From Lepidostoma basale (Eukaryota > Arthropoda > Insecta > Trichoptera > Lepidostomatidae), in assembly GCA_022606425.2 (NCBI GenBank), contig JAHDVF020000091.1:267020-331019 (forward strand): DNA of 64,000 bases, written 5' to 3'. Position numbers and translations under genes: made by a program. The stretch's first letter is position 1, and each line of letters begins with the position of its first letter. The notes beneath the pieces were generated by a model. That model was not told where the DNA came from. It did not search any database and worked only from the letters and a program-made list of their open reading frames with translations. Below are positions 11,101 through 20,659 of this stretch, in pieces.

Positions 11101-11171
11101 ACGGCATCAGGGACCTCGTAGGCCCTGGTGGCGACCAGCAGTGCCAGAAGAGCAAAGTATTTCATCCACAT
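1943..11171 (-). CDS. Insect dsRNase-like DNA/RNA non-specific endonuclease (catalytic His replaced)
   Basis: Six exons join in frame: 11171-10943, 7642-7452, 7081-6787, 5900-5647, 3526-3371 and 2191-1943. Together they give 1374 nt, or 457 aa, the usual size for secreted insect dsRNases. In order the protein shows a signal peptide (MWMKYFALLALLVATRA), an acidic propeptide-like stretch, a Cys-rich N-terminal domain (NCRIPVEDLPTSNP...TCPGS), and an Endonuclease_NS core with NVVPIWQ and NGNW. The C-terminus has INNPHI and a GYAFCCEV tail. The family normally hydrolyses double-stranded RNA and other nucleic acid in gut or haemolymph. The core motif, normally RGH with His as general base, reads GRGELVHRK, so nuclease activity is doubtful. 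Introns are packed with LINE-derived repeats. Exon 10229-10432 is a second, alternative-looking N-terminal exon. Family call is firm; activity is not. Confidence 0.9.
2225..3358 (+). repeat. 98-bp minisatellite derived from RTE-A 3' end
   Basis: About eleven head-to-tail units of 98 bp (TCTCTGCC recurs at 2883 and 2981). Each unit matches the end of the RTE-A ORF, from the CATGACACGNTGTATGAATG block through TGTCAGGA and GTGTGGCGGTCCAT to TCTCTGCCTA. The array lies in an intron of the minus-strand nuclease gene and stops 12 bp from its donor at 3370. Confidence 0.92.
3371..3526 (-). CDS. dsRNase-like gene, 52-codon exon
   Basis: The acceptor CACTTTAG precedes 3526 and the donor GTAAAA starts at 3370; both sides are phase 0. 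It encodes VHSGHWGNLALDDE...IYLNSFQDELPVPLYVYK, the segment before the final beta strands in Endonuclease_NS proteins. Without it the domain would jump from NGNW to INNP. Confidence 0.85.
3527..4019. other. Non-repetitive, GC-rich stretch, no gene supported
   Basis: Intronic to the nuclease gene. A 117-codon plus-strand ORF (3650-4003) is rich in Ser, Arg and Trp, has no recognisable domain, and is matched by an antisense ORF. I see no splice-supported gene here. Confidence 0.4.
4020..4275 (+). mobile_element. LINE-E 3' fragment, likely ancestor of the 82-bp minisatellite
   Basis: Encodes the post-RT module KPVVTYGSESWTMTLKEQ...WFENRILRI and then, after a frameshift, DPAAPYNSHLAWIGHVCRAQ. 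The DNA GCAGCCCCTTATAACA at about 4213-4228 is identical to the core of the 82-bp units, and the preceding GATGACCC also matches array variants. Confidence 0.7.
4290..4897 (-). mobile_element. RTE-A LINE 3' fragment
   Basis: Reverse copy. The tail TTAACTAACTAACTT is at 4290-4304 and the body reads upward into [20 protein letters not shown] and [20 protein letters not shown]. It carries several frameshifts. Confidence 0.85.
4898..5257 (-). mobile_element. RTE-C LINE 3' fragment
   Basis: Reverse copy of a family with a GAAGAAG tail. It encodes VRIYKTCVRPILTY, RDRVRNTAIREICKV and RWGRQRRRY. It abuts an opposite copy, forming an inverted pair. Confidence 0.75.
5258..5625 (+). mobile_element. RTE-C LINE 3' fragment
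   Basis: Plus-strand copy encoding KTLRDRVRNTAIREMCEV, WHQHVERMSSNRIPH and RRPGRPPKRW, ending in a GAAGAAGAAG tail at about 5600-5615. It is nearly identical to 12226-12685. Confidence 0.78.
5647..5900 (-). CDS. dsRNase-like gene, catalytic-core exon
   Basis: The acceptor ATATCTTCCAG precedes 5900 and the donor GTGAGA starts at 5646. Phase enters after one nucleotide and leaves at 0. It encodes GRYSNYVIVDELYSPAGQEY, then GNYLGRGELVHRKTFVFNTE and FHYVNVVPIWQSVDNGNW. The metal-site Asn of NVVP is present. The family RGH is RGE here, read from CGG GGA GAG. Confidence 0.9.
5901..6228. other. Intron sequence, nothing recognised
   Basis: AT-rich intron of the nuclease gene. No repeat family, coding exon or RNA gene is recognised. 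Confidence 0.5.
6229..6600 (-). mobile_element. RTE-A LINE fragment
   Basis: Reverse copy truncated at both ends. It covers [19 protein letters not shown] down to the KGSLRW region, with frameshifts and no GTTA tail. A short RTE-D-like scrap lies at about 6640-6710. Confidence 0.75.
6787..7081 (-). CDS. dsRNase-like gene, exon 3
   Basis: The acceptor GCTATTCCAG precedes 7081 and the donor GTAAGT starts at 6786. It enters at phase 0 and leaves after one nucleotide, which combines with AG of the next exon to give Gln. It encodes TIFCVDGNIVSSLDW, ISCACPQN, WNTECRPG and DLYSTCYSN. The Cys spacing fits the family's N-terminal domain. Confidence 0.88.
7225..7320. repeat. Short degenerate tandem repeat, about 31 bp x 3
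   Basis: The phrase TTCAAATAAGGTAAATATTA recurs with small changes three times in the intron between nuclease exons. It has no obvious relation to the larger arrays. Confidence 0.55.
7452..7642 (-). CDS. dsRNase-like gene, N-terminal domain exon B
   Basis: The acceptor ATATTTCCAG precedes 7642 and the donor GTGAGA starts at 7451. It needs one nucleotide from the upstream exon and ends at phase 0. It encodes ITNCRIPVEDLPTSNPIYMS and GQTLTITCPGS. The G left by exon 10943-11171 completes the first codon, so the two exons join in frame. Confidence 0.85.
7660..10165 (+). repeat. 82-bp minisatellite array 1 (about 30 units)
   Basis: Head-to-tail units of 82 bp (GGCAGCCCCT recurs at 8396 and 8478) with point variants and small indels. 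Each unit contains an imperfect hairpin bounded by CTGGT and ACCAG with GTAG/CTAC inside, and a second short stem GGAGC/GCTCC. A divergent unit near 9800-9850 carries CAGATTTCAAAAGACACG. The array starts 18 bp beyond the exon B acceptor and ends about 64 bp from exon A, filling the intron. Confidence 0.95.
10229..10432 (-). CDS. dsRNase-like N-terminal domain exon A (alternative or paralogous)
   Basis: Exon with acceptor TTTTCAG before 10432 and donor GTGAGT starting at 10228, phase 0 on both sides. It encodes CILMLLASCSVTVASLSEPQ and VVALACPGSG, paralogous to exon B (Cys...PxPIY...CPGS). Its phase cannot join exon B but fits exon 6787-7081. It could be a mutually exclusive first domain, an exon with its own promoter, or a remnant of a tandem gene copy. 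Confidence 0.7.
10440..10590 (+). mobile_element. RTE-A LINE fragment
   Basis: Short plus-strand scrap ([20 protein letters not shown] type) that faces the reverse copy at 10590-10912. Confidence 0.65.
10590..10912 (-). mobile_element. RTE-A LINE fragment, KTLYDRIPN subfamily
   Basis: Reverse copy encoding [20 protein letters not shown] and [13 protein letters not shown]. It is truncated and lacks the tail. Confidence 0.75.
10943..11171 (-). CDS. dsRNase-like gene, first coding exon (signal peptide and propeptide)
   Basis: Starts ATG at 11171. The signal peptide MWMKYFALLALLVATRA is followed by an acidic pro-segment (EVPDAV...LPTPEELVFKLSEEDFEDY). Donor GTGAGG starts at 10942 (phase 1, fits exon B). 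A second potential donor, GTAAGA, starts at 10949 (phase 0, fits exon A). Linking it to the nuclease rests on phase agreement and on the propeptide known in insect dsRNases. Confidence 0.7.
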
Positions 11172-11245
11172 TTTGAAGTTCTTCTTTCCGAACTCGTTTC
11201 CCGCCTAAATCTGGTAGAAAACTGTCATAAGAATCTCAGACGAGA

Positions 11246-11260
11246 GTCAAAATATAATCA
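11246..11260 (-). promoter_or_regulatory. Possible TATA-like box of the dsRNase-like gene
   Basis: The minus strand reads GATTATATTTTG about 80 nt upstream of the ATG at 11171. This is a weak, position-based suggestion only. Confidence 0.3.
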
Positions 11261-11339
11261 CTGTACGTTTTTATCTTAAGATAAGAAACTTTTAACCCAA
11301 TAAGACAGGATTCTGGGTCGTATATTTTTTATAATTGTT

Positions 11340-11465
11340 TTTTTTATAGATCCAAATGTGCTCAGATACCTCATTTCATCAACTCAGTGGATCTATCCCA
11401 CGGCATTCCTTTTGGGAATGCTGGAGATCAACTCTCTGCAGCTTCCAAGAGATGTTTCATTACCT
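11340..11465 (+). mobile_element. JK-B LINE scrap
   Basis: About 120 bp matching the TAFLLGMLE...SLQLPRD region of JK-B. Confidence 0.55.
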
Positions 11466-11479
11466 GGTAAGTCATTAGC

Positions 11480-11870
11480 CGCTTCATCATCAGCCGTCTG
11501 TCATCCACTGCTGAACGTAGGCCTCTCCTAAAGCACGCCACCGCCCCCTTTCCATTGCCGCTCCCATCCATCCATCACCAGCAATCCTCTTCAGATCGTC
11601 GGTCTAGCGGACAGGACGTCCTACGAGTACTCTGCGGAATCCTGCGGTCTCCACTTCAGAACCCGTCTTCCCCATCGGCCAGCCCATCGCCACTTCAGCC
11701 CGCCCATCCACAGTCACCTTGGTTTGTTGTCGAATAAATTCTTTTCTAAATCTATTCTTCAAGGTACCAAGCATTGCTCTTTCCGTGGTCTCTTTTATTC
11801 TGGTGTTCCTTACTCGCTCTCTCTGTGTCTTGCCTGCTCTAACTCCGCCGATGCCTGTTCCACGCTCGGA
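11480..11870 (-). mobile_element. RTE-D-type LINE 3' fragment
   Basis: Contains the insect LINE end signature CATCCACTGCTGAACGTAGG followed by the region covering the conserved Arg-rich and GHV-type module in reverse. Frameshifted. Confidence 0.6.
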
Positions 11871-12225
11871 TGAAAAGCAGTACAGAGAAAAAAGCCTCGT
11901 TCAATAAAGAACTACTCTGGAAACCGACCAAATCTTCAATCTCAACTCGAAAAATAAACTTATCTTGAAATTATGTGGTTTTTCAATAGTATGATTCATT
12001 GGGCTTAAAAACATTGATTTTACGGAAGATTATGGCCAACTTTGATGCATTCCATAAGTGCAAACGCTTTATATTCAGTTACAACCGATAAAACAAATGG
12101 TACACACACGAAAGTACAACAAAAACCAACTTGAATAAAAAAAAAACAGAATTATCTACAAAAATTATTAAAAAGACTTTCAACCAATAAAATATATTTA
12201 ATTATCGATATATTTTAGTAAGGTC
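11871..12225. other. Intergenic, nothing recognised
   Basis: AT-rich sequence with no ORF, repeat or RNA gene that I recognise. Confidence 0.5.
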
Positions 12226-12685
12226 ACAGGTGGATAGGGCTGCAGCGGTTGCAGGCTGCCTGAAAGATGTCATATGGAGAAACAAGGACATGAGGACTGA
12301 CAGCAAGGTACGCATCTACAAGACCTGTGTGCGACCAGTCCTCACATATGGCATTGAATCGAGGGCAGACACTGTCAAGACAGAGAGCATGCTCAGGACA
12401 ACCGAGATTAAAACACTCCGTGCTATAGCTGGCAAGACCCTACGTGATCGAGTTAGGAATACAGCAATCCGAGAAATCTGCGAGGTCGAAGATGTGGTCA
12501 AATGGGGACGTCAAAGACGGCGATACTGGCATCAACATAGCTCTCCATGGAACGCCAAACGGACAACGCCGACCAGGAAGACCCCCGAAACGGTGGAGAG
12601 AAAGCTGGAGTTCAGCGTCTCAAGAGAACCCGCCTGAAATAACAGACTCCTGAGTCTACCAAAAGTGAAGAAGAAGAAGAAGATG
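12226..12685 (+). mobile_element. RTE-C LINE 3' fragment
   Basis: Encodes MRTDSKVRIYKTCVRPVLTY, TLRDRVRNTAIREICEVEDV and RPGRPPKRWRESW, ending in GAAGAAGAAGAAG. One of the better preserved RTE-C ends. Confidence 0.82.
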
Positions 12686-13020
12686 TATTTTAATAAAACT
12701 TGTCAGTTTATTCGTGCGCTTACCTGTGATAGCCGAACCCATCACATTTTTTATTATGCATCCATCACTGATTGTCCAAGAATGCCTTAAAACGATACGA
12801 ACACTTAGGACGACAGTCGAATTCAAACAGACACACTCCAGCCCACGCTTTGTATTGGTCGTTCGTAGTTGGTGGATGAAAAAAATCATCAGGAAGAGTG
12901 TTAGTATTTGGAAGGCAAAAATGATGTGGAACATAACCCATTTCGTTAGATTAATCAAGGGATATTTTGAGAACTCGATCATGCTGTATGGTATTGGAAT
13001 TTTTGGTCCTGATATATAAA
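12686..13020 (+). mobile_element. Unassigned stretch plus JK-B scrap
   Basis: The last part (about 12935-13018) matches the JK-B phrase RLIKGYFENS. The first part is unassigned. On the minus strand it has a good donor (CACAG then GTAAGC at about 12723), but its reading frame contains a stop, so I do not call an exon. Confidence 0.45.
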
Positions 13021-13034
13021 TACGTCTTTCGTAT

Positions 13035-13485
13035 TAGTGGGTAGTCTTCTTCTTCTTCTTCCTCTTAGTTTAGGTCGTATGACCTGTTTGTGACGGTGGT
13101 CTGTGCTGGGATGATGATGTTCAGCCATCTATCATCTCTTGGCGGCCTTCCTGGTAATCTCTTGCTGCTTGGGTTTTCATCTTTAACAATTTTCGCTATT
13201 CTTGTATTCTCCATGCGGTCCACGTGGTCTCTCCAAAAGCGCCTTCTGCTTCTTTCCCATCTAGTGAGTAGTGATGTCCTCAACACCACAGACAGACCTT
13301 ATCGTTTCATTTCTGATCCGATCTCTGAGGGTTTTGTCTGCGATGGAGCGTAGGGTTCGCATTTCTGCTACTCTAAGAAGGTTTATAGTTCTATTGGTAT
13401 CGGCTCTGACCTCTATTCCTTACGTCATGATGGGGCGAACGCATGCCTTGTATATCTTGACTTTACTTTCGGTCGAAAGTAAAGT
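13035..13485 (-). mobile_element. RTE-C-like LINE 3' fragment
   Basis: The reverse strand reads RWERSRRRFWRDHVDRMEN and KRLPGRPPRDDRW, ending at a TTCTTCTTCTTC tail near 13036. Diverged relative of RTE-C. Confidence 0.7.
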
Positions 13486-14050
13486 CAGTGGGTAGTATGT
13501 TTACAAAAGATGGGCGAGTGAAGAGGGATATTGAAAGAAGGGTTGGGGCAGGCGACAGGCGTTGGGGCACTTAAAAGTTGTCATCGCAAACAAAAACCCT
13601 TCCCAAAAAAGCTAATATGGCAGTTCACAATCGTGTTCTTGTGCCAACCCTTATGAATGGAAGTGGCAAAAGAAGGATGAAAGTAGAATAAATGCAGTAG
13701 TAATGAGATCTCTTAGACGAATGTGTGTAAAATCTGTATTTGATAGAGTGTCAAATGCATGTATAAGAAATGAATGCGGTGCGAATGAACTAATTTATGA
13801 AAGGGTCGGTAAGACGGTTTGGACACATGGAAAGAATGAATGAAGAAATAATGGTAATAAAAGTTGTATGTTAACGATGTAAATGGAACTAGAAATAGAA
13901 TCGGTAGACCGAGGAAAACGTGGCACGATCAAATAAATCGAATATTGAATGTAGGCCACGTTAGCGGGCATTCTATTAGGTAAAATTTGGCAGTCCATTC
14001 TTTCTGCCTACCCCTTCGGAGAGACGGCGTGTTGGTTAGTTAGTTAGTTA
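13486..14050 (+). mobile_element. RTE-A LINE 3' fragment
   Basis: Decayed plus copy from the [12 protein letters not shown] region to the GTTAGTTAGTTAG tail at about 14035. Confidence 0.8.
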
Positions 14051-14309
14051 AATTAAATAAAAATTAAATGCTTATTAGGTGGAGGAACAGGTCAAAGGAA
14101 TCAATCATTCGTTGATCGATATCTTTGTTTATAAATAGAATTGTTGATATAAGCATTATCTTTTCACATAATAACGAAAGAATTCTACCTTTGTTAAGTC
14201 ATTTTGATCGATTAATGTGTTTTCGTAATTCGGCCTTCTGTGTGGATACATGCTTTGATCTGGCTAAAAATATCAATGAAAGATAATCCAATTAAAATGA
14301 GATTACTAA

Positions 14310-14915
14310 CACATGAAGAAAAAACCCAACCTTCACCCTTTTGACATCTTTCATACGAATGTAACAATATACACTCTTGATTCTACGAAGTATTCTGCCT
14401 CCTTAACGTCGGACCATTGCTCTTGTGCTCCTGGTATAATGTGTCATCTATCCCACTGCATTCCTCTCGGGCAGAGATGGACATCTTTCATACGAATGGA
14501 GCAATGTCCACTCTTGATTCTACGGAGTATTCTGCCTTCTTAACGTCGGGCCATTGCTTCTGTGCTCCTGGTATAATGTGTCATCTATCCCGCTGCATTC
14601 CTCTCGGGCAGAGATGGACATCTTTGATACGAATGGAGCGATGTCCACTCTTGATTCTACGGAGTATTCTGCCTTCTTAACGTCGGACCATTGCTCTTGT
14701 GCTCCTGGTATAATGTGTCATCTATCCCACTGCATTCCTCTCGGGCAGAGATGGACATCTTTCATACGAATGGAGCAATGTCCACTCTTGATTTTATGGA
14801 GTATTCTGCCTCCTTAACGTCGGACCATTGCTCTGGTGCTCCTGGTATAATGTGTCATCTATCCCACTACATTCCTCTCGGGCAGAGATGGACATCTTTC
14901 ATACGAATCTGAATC
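14310..14915 (+). repeat. 137-bp minisatellite, array 1 (about 4.4 units)
   Basis: Units repeat every 137 bp (TGCTCCTGGTATAATGTGTC recurs). Each unit strings together three JK-B pieces: CTATCCCACTGCATTCCTCT, GACATCTTTCATACGAATGG and CTCTTGATTCTACGGAGTAT. These resemble JK-B 3' coding and UTR segments. Confidence 0.92.
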
Positions 14916-15104
14916 ACACCCATCGACTTAACACTCTAGGATCACGCATCTTCCATCGTTTGACTGGGGAAAAAAACATATTAATCACAATGGCTAGAGT
15001 TATCTTATTTCTGAGATTATCCAATGATAGCAGTGACGGTCAGTGATAATTTGATATGTAAAACAAAAAATATTATATAAGAACAACAATGACAATTGTA
15101 TGCA

Positions 15105-15885
15105 TGAGGTATGCATGCGAAATGATCTGATGATGAATGTTAATAAGTTCAAGGTAATTTTTTGAAAAATAAGAAATCATGACAGTCTGCAACATTAGCG
15201 TGAATGGTGAAAATTTGGAGCAAACAGTTGAGATCGTGTATTTAGGTAGTATGTTTACAAGAGATGGGCGAGTGGAGAGGGATATTGAAAGAAGGGTTGG
15301 GGCAGGCAACAGAGTGAATGGTGCACTTAAAGTTGTCATCGCAAACAAAAACCTATCAAAAAAAGCTAGAATGGCAGTGCACAATGGTGTTCATCTACCG
15401 ACCCTTATGTATGGAAGCGATGCATGGAACTGGCAAAAGAAGGATGAAAGTAGAATAAATGCAGTAGAAACGAGATCTCTTAGACGAATGTGTGGATACT
15501 CTGTGTATGATAGAGTGTCGAATGAAAATATAAGAAGTGAATGCAGTGCGAATGATGGTGTTATGAACAAAATAATGAAAGGATCATTAAGATGGTTTGG
15601 ACATATGGAAAGAATGAATGAAGAAAGAATGGTAAAAAAATTATATGTAAACGATGTAAATGGAACCAGGAATAGAATCGGAAGACCGAGGAAAACGTGG
15701 CACGATCAAATAAATCAAATATTGAATGTCGGCCATGTGAGGAGTCAGAGAAATCGTCGCGCGTGCATGACGCGATGTATGAATGTTGAGGAAGCGAATT
15801 GAGAAATATGTCAGGAAAGAAAAGTGTGGCAGTCCATTCTTTCTGCCTACCCCTTCGGGGAGACGGCGTGATGGTTAGTTAGTTG
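15105..15885 (+). mobile_element. RTE-A LINE 3' fragment, long open frame
   Basis: A 207-codon open stretch (15179-15802) spans [48 protein letters not shown] and [15 protein letters not shown]. It ends in CGGCGTGATGGTTAGTTAG. One of the least decayed tails, probably a young insertion. Confidence 0.85.
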
Positions 15886-16139
15886 GTTTAACAATGACAA
15901 GGAGCAATCGAGAGATACGCACCATTCAATATACCTGTATTCACATTTTTTGTCCTTCTATCATTAATAATCTTCATACTTACCTGTATTCTTAACCTTA
16001 TGATATTTGGCTTAATTCACATAAAACTTACCTTGTGCCCTTTTTGTGAAATTTTAAGGTTTTCTTAAAAGTATCAATTTAAAGTTTTCCAATTTATTTA
16101 AACCTTTTTTAATATATCAATGTTATAACAAAGTCCTTA

Positions 16140-16886
16140 GACTCTTCACGTGGCCGACATTCAATATTTGATTTATTTGATCGTGCCACGTTTTCCTCGG
16201 TCTTCCGATTCTATTTCTGGTTCCATTTACATCGTTAACATATAATTTTTTTACCATTCTTTCTTCATTCATTATTTCCATATATCCAAACAATCTTAAT
16301 GATCCTTTATTTATATTTCATTCACTATTATGTTTTCATTCGACACTCTATCATGCACAGAGTATCCACACATTCGTCTAAGAGATCTCATTTCTACTGC
16401 ATGTATTCTACTTTCATCTTTCTTTTGCCAGTTCCATGCTTCGCTTCCATACATAAGGGTCGGTAGAAGAACAGCATTGTGCACTGCCATTCTAGCTTTT
16501 TTGGATAGGTTTTTGTTTGCGATGACAACTTTAAGTGCACCATTCACTCTGTTGCCTGCCCCAACCCTTCTTTCAATATCCCTCTCCACTGTAAACATAC
16601 TACCCAAATACACAAATTCATCTGCTTGCTCCAAATTTTCACCATTCACGCTAATGTTGCAGACTGTCGTGATTTCTTATTTTTCAAAAATCATTACCTT
16701 GGACTTATTAACATTCATCATCAGATCATTTCGCATGCATACCTCATACATACTATTCACCAGGACTTGCAGTTAATGCTCGTTGTCTGCAAGTAGGACA
16801 GCGTCATCCGCACACAAGAGACAGCTTACTGACACTCCGCTCATTTTGGCACCTGCATCCAACCCTCTTTCATACACTTGTCCATA
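16140..16886 (-). mobile_element. RTE-A LINE, 3' part of an interrupted copy
   Basis: Reverse RTE-A from GRPRKTW up to the [17 protein letters not shown] region. It breaks at the TA at 16885-16886, where a DNA element begins. The rest of the same copy resumes at 20376. Confidence 0.85.
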
Positions 16887-17821
16887 TGGGTGTTTTTCAA
16901 ATAAAATGTTTACTCGAAAATTACATGTCCTATGACTTTCGAGTTAATTCTGCAGGCTATTGATTTTAAAACTGTTTTTTTTATTTCTCAAAACAACAGA
17001 ATAACTCAAAAATTGATTATTCACATATTCAAAAGTACTTATATCTGTTTATTTTGCTTAATTATTGGGAATATACGATAGAAGAATGGTGATTTTTCTA
17101 GTGTCCCACGCTCCTTTTGCACTTTATAAACGAAAAATATTCATTGATAAGCTATTTCTTGTTTTATGTTATTTGGAAGGGTTATATGATCCAGATTCAA
17201 TAATATTCCTAGTTTACAGCGTATTAAAGTTCAAAATAATATAAAATACTGCTTTTATTTAGTCACTCAAAACGACGTTGGTGGAAAATTCCGTATACGC
17301 TACGTCGATATACTGATTTAAACGATAAATTTACTATAAACTAAGTATATATTTTGATTGATGGCAACATTTTATAGCCCGTCAACGTCGCCATGTTCGT
17401 AAACTGACACCAATCGCATTCTGTTATGTGAAATAGTGATCGGGCGTCACGTCGTGCTGTTTTTATTTTCCACTACGAACGCGATTCTATAATGTAAGTA
17501 TTGATTGTTTGACTAACAGCTTTTCATGGGTAAAAATGACTGACATCTAGAATCTGAATTCAATATAATATTTAGTAAAATCATATTCATAAACCTGCAT
17601 TTTGGAGTTTGTTTCAATACTAGCATTATACGTCACATCCACTACACAACGTGTTGTATTAGTGGAACGCCAAGTGTGACGTAGTGGAATTATTAGGCAT
17701 GGTTTACATTGTGTCTATTTTTATTTCGCCAAGTGACCTAGCTTATCGATGTAGTGTGTAATAAAACTAAATAAAATAATAATATTATATATAAAATAAT
17801 AATAATAATAAATAAAAACTA

Positions 17822-17852
<31 letters not shown>

Positions 17853-17867
17853 ACTAAATGTAAATTT

Positions 17868-18425
17868 GAATGGAGCTTTAAAAATAGTTATTGGAAACAA
17901 GAATTTATCAATGAAAGCGAAAACGGCACAATGGAGTTCTGGTCCCAACCCTAATGTATGGAAGTGAAGCATGGAACTGGCAGAAGAAGGATGAGAGTAG
18001 AATAAATGCGGTAGAGATGAGGTCCCTAAGACGTATGTGTGGTAGAACGATATACGACAGAATCTCAAATGCCGATATAAGAAAGGAATGTAGAGCGGAA
18101 GAAGGTATTATGAACAAAATTATGAAAGGATCGCTGCGTTGGTTCGGACATATGGAACGCATGGATGGAGAAAGAATAGTTAATAAAGTGTAAATGGGGT
18201 GCGAAGTCGAGGCAGACCGAGGAAAACATGGCATGACCAAATTAATCAAATTTTAAAGGTTGGTCATGTTAGAAGTCGGAGGAATCGACGTGCGTGTATG
18301 ACTCGTTGTATGAATGTGGAGGAAGCTAGAGAGGTTTGCCAGGATAGAGTAGTGTGGCGGTCCATTCTCTCTGCCTACCCCTGCGGGGAAACGGCGTGAT
18401 GGTTTGTTTTTGTTGTTGTTACAAC
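17868..18425 (+). mobile_element. RTE-A LINE 3' fragment nested in the TA element
   Basis: Encodes [37 protein letters not shown] and [18 protein letters not shown] with a TGTT-rich tail. Same subfamily as 53130-53620. An (AAT)n stretch precedes it at 17770-17860. Confidence 0.82.
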
Positions 18426-18517
18426 AAAGAAATTTTAAAAACAGATTAATTTACTTTATTTGTACGTTTGTTTGTGGTGCAAATCTTACAAGTAGATTTT
18501 TTTCATAGTTTTCTTAA

Positions 18518-19280
18518 CCCTTAACGTACCGTGTTCAAAACAAAACGCTCGCTCCCATGTGGTAAGTTCAGTTTACCGCTAACTTTATCTAAATATCAAG
18601 CATTTGACTAGATGAATCAAAATTTAATTTATGTCATCTTGTAGGGAATTTCATTAGGAATAGATCGATATCTATAACAAACATGGATTATTTGAAAAAC
18701 ATATCATTATTAATTTTTTTCTGGAACCATGCGATTTCTGATATGTAATGCGTCACAGCATACGGGCGACTGGACATCGGGTCGGACTTGTCTGCGCGCC
18801 GCGGCCGGCGGGGCGAGGATAAAGGCACCTAGGCAAAATGTATAGTACGTTCAAGACAACGAGTACGTATTAATATTTGTCCCTTTTGGTAAAGTGTTAA
18901 TATTTTCACAGTTCTGATATTATTAAGTTACGTGCTGCGTTTTCATCCAGTCGGTATTATTACGTACCTATTGAAAAGGTCAAAGATATAATTTATAATA
19001 CGTTCAAAACAGCGAGTAAGTATTTGTCACTTTTGATAAAGTTGTAAATATTAGCAAAACAAATTCTACCTTAACACGAATGAATGTGAGGGCAGTCTTA
19101 AAAAATATATTTTTTTGGGATGAAGGAAGTAATTTTTTGCTTTTTTTTTTATTACGAAATATTGAGAACACTTCAATGGAGGATTACAAATTTTTTTATA
19201 ATATTAGGGTCCATAGGTTTTAAGAAAATCAACTTTAAATTGGCAGTGGAAACTCAATTGACCACATGGCAACGCGACGG
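18518..19280. mobile_element. piggyBac-type MITE, copy 1
   Basis: 763 bp flanked by TTAA at 18514-18517 and 19281-19284. It begins CCCTTAACGTACCGTG and ends GGCAACGCGACGG. Near the ends CCATGTGGT (5') and ACCACATGG (3') form subterminal inverted repeats. Nearly identical to 39440-40194 except for a GC-rich block near 18770-18820. Confidence 0.85.
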
Positions 19281-20375
19281 TTAACTAACCTTCCTCGCCC
19301 GAAGTATCAAAAAATTACGCGCGCTCCGAAGGGAGGTCTGTTCGGACCCCAGCCGCTCCATACAAATATTATACGCAAGCTCGTAGCAAGTACGAACTTG
19401 TTCCTGGCATGGTCCCGCATCGAGTGAATTCAGTGAATTGGGCCGCACGTGTCTTCCAAACATAAGTCTATATTTTTAAATAAAACTAATTTATGAAACT
19501 TTCATTTTGAATTGTGAAATTGTCTATTTTTTATTAAATAAATATACGTTAAAAACATTAAAAGACTAATTAAAACCGAAGTATTTTTTTTTATGAAAAA
19601 TATGTACAAACCACGATTGAAAAATCATTATGAATTCTTTTTTTTTCAAATTTTATAGTTGCATAATTTTAATTATTGAAAATACATAAGAAAACATATA
19701 TGAATTATATTTTCGTATGAAGCGAATTTCGTGAATTTATAAGTAAGCTATAAAGTTGAATAATTCTAATTCATGTGTACACTATGCCTTATAGTTCCTA
19801 AACGTCACGTCTTTTTCCATTAACGTCACTTGTCCTATTGTGGCTGCGATCTTTTAGATTTAATTTTATATATTTGTTTGCTATGAATAATACTCAAAGT
19901 AAAAATGAAACGAAGTATAATAATAAACCTTCTATATTATTACTTTAAATGACTTATAATATAGCAAAGTGTCAAAGTAAAGACAAAAATTGTGCCATTA
20001 AACGTATCACAAAGTAGCGTAGAGGAATAATTTCCAAAGAAATAGTGTTTGTTTTAATTTAAATTACTAAAAATAAGTTTTGTGTGTAAGAAGACTGTTT
20101 AGTTAAATGTTAATTAAATATATTTTTTACTCAAATTGCCAATGGATTTCATTTAAAACTTACCTGAACTTTGTGACGTAATGGAACTTCTGTTGTCATA
20201 CCCCATTAAAAAAATTAATTTGTTACTAAATGGAAGACTTTTCTAATTGAAATTTATTATTTTTATGAAATTAGATATATTTTACGATAGATAGAAACTT
20301 ATTTGTTAATAAATTATGATTTTATTTTGGGTGGAATTCCGTTACGCAACGAGCAAACTTTTTGAAAAACACCCA

Positions 20376-20560
20376 TATATAGATTAAATAACCCCGGGAC
20401 ATTACGTAACCCTGTTGGACACCTCTATTGATATCAAACCAGGCTGTAAGATCTCCATTTACTCTGACACTAGCAGTGTTTTCTGTGTATAGCGACTTAA
20501 TTGCCGTGATCAGTTTTGTACTTATTCCATATTCAGACAATATTTTCCACAACTATACTC
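20376..20560 (-). mobile_element. RTE-A LINE, 5' part of the interrupted copy
   Basis: Encodes the RT segment [20 protein letters not shown] and [15 protein letters not shown] in reverse. It is continuous with 16140-16886 once the DNA element is removed. Confidence 0.82.
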
Positions 20561-20659
20561 TATTAACGTTATTACCTACCGTTAATTTTTATCAGAAAAG
20601 GTAAAATACCTGGCTTTGGAATGGTTTGTGTAGTTGCTATTCATAAAACTACGATAATT

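Larger units (their letters stand above)
16887..20375. mobile_element. TA-flanked DNA transposon (3.5 kb, with nested insertions)
   Basis: Terminal inverted repeats are TGGGTGTTTTTCAAA at 16887 and its complement TTTGAAAAACACCCA at 20361-20375. Both ends are flanked by TA. Removing it restores the RTE-A sequence with one mismatch. Subterminal phrases such as GTGGAATT and TGACGTA recur near both ends. No transposase is recognised. A LINE (17868-18425) and a TTAA MITE (18518-19280) sit inside. Confidence 0.82.

Noticed and set aside
12656..12982. 108-codon minus-strand ORF with a good GTAAGC donor
   Set aside because: The frame that looks most protein-like contains a stop before the donor, and the region overlaps LINE scraps. 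No convincing acceptor.
19281..19463. 60-codon minus ORF inside the TA-flanked element as a transposase piece
   Set aside because: No recognisable transposase motif and it is short. It abuts the TTAA MITE, so it is probably chance.
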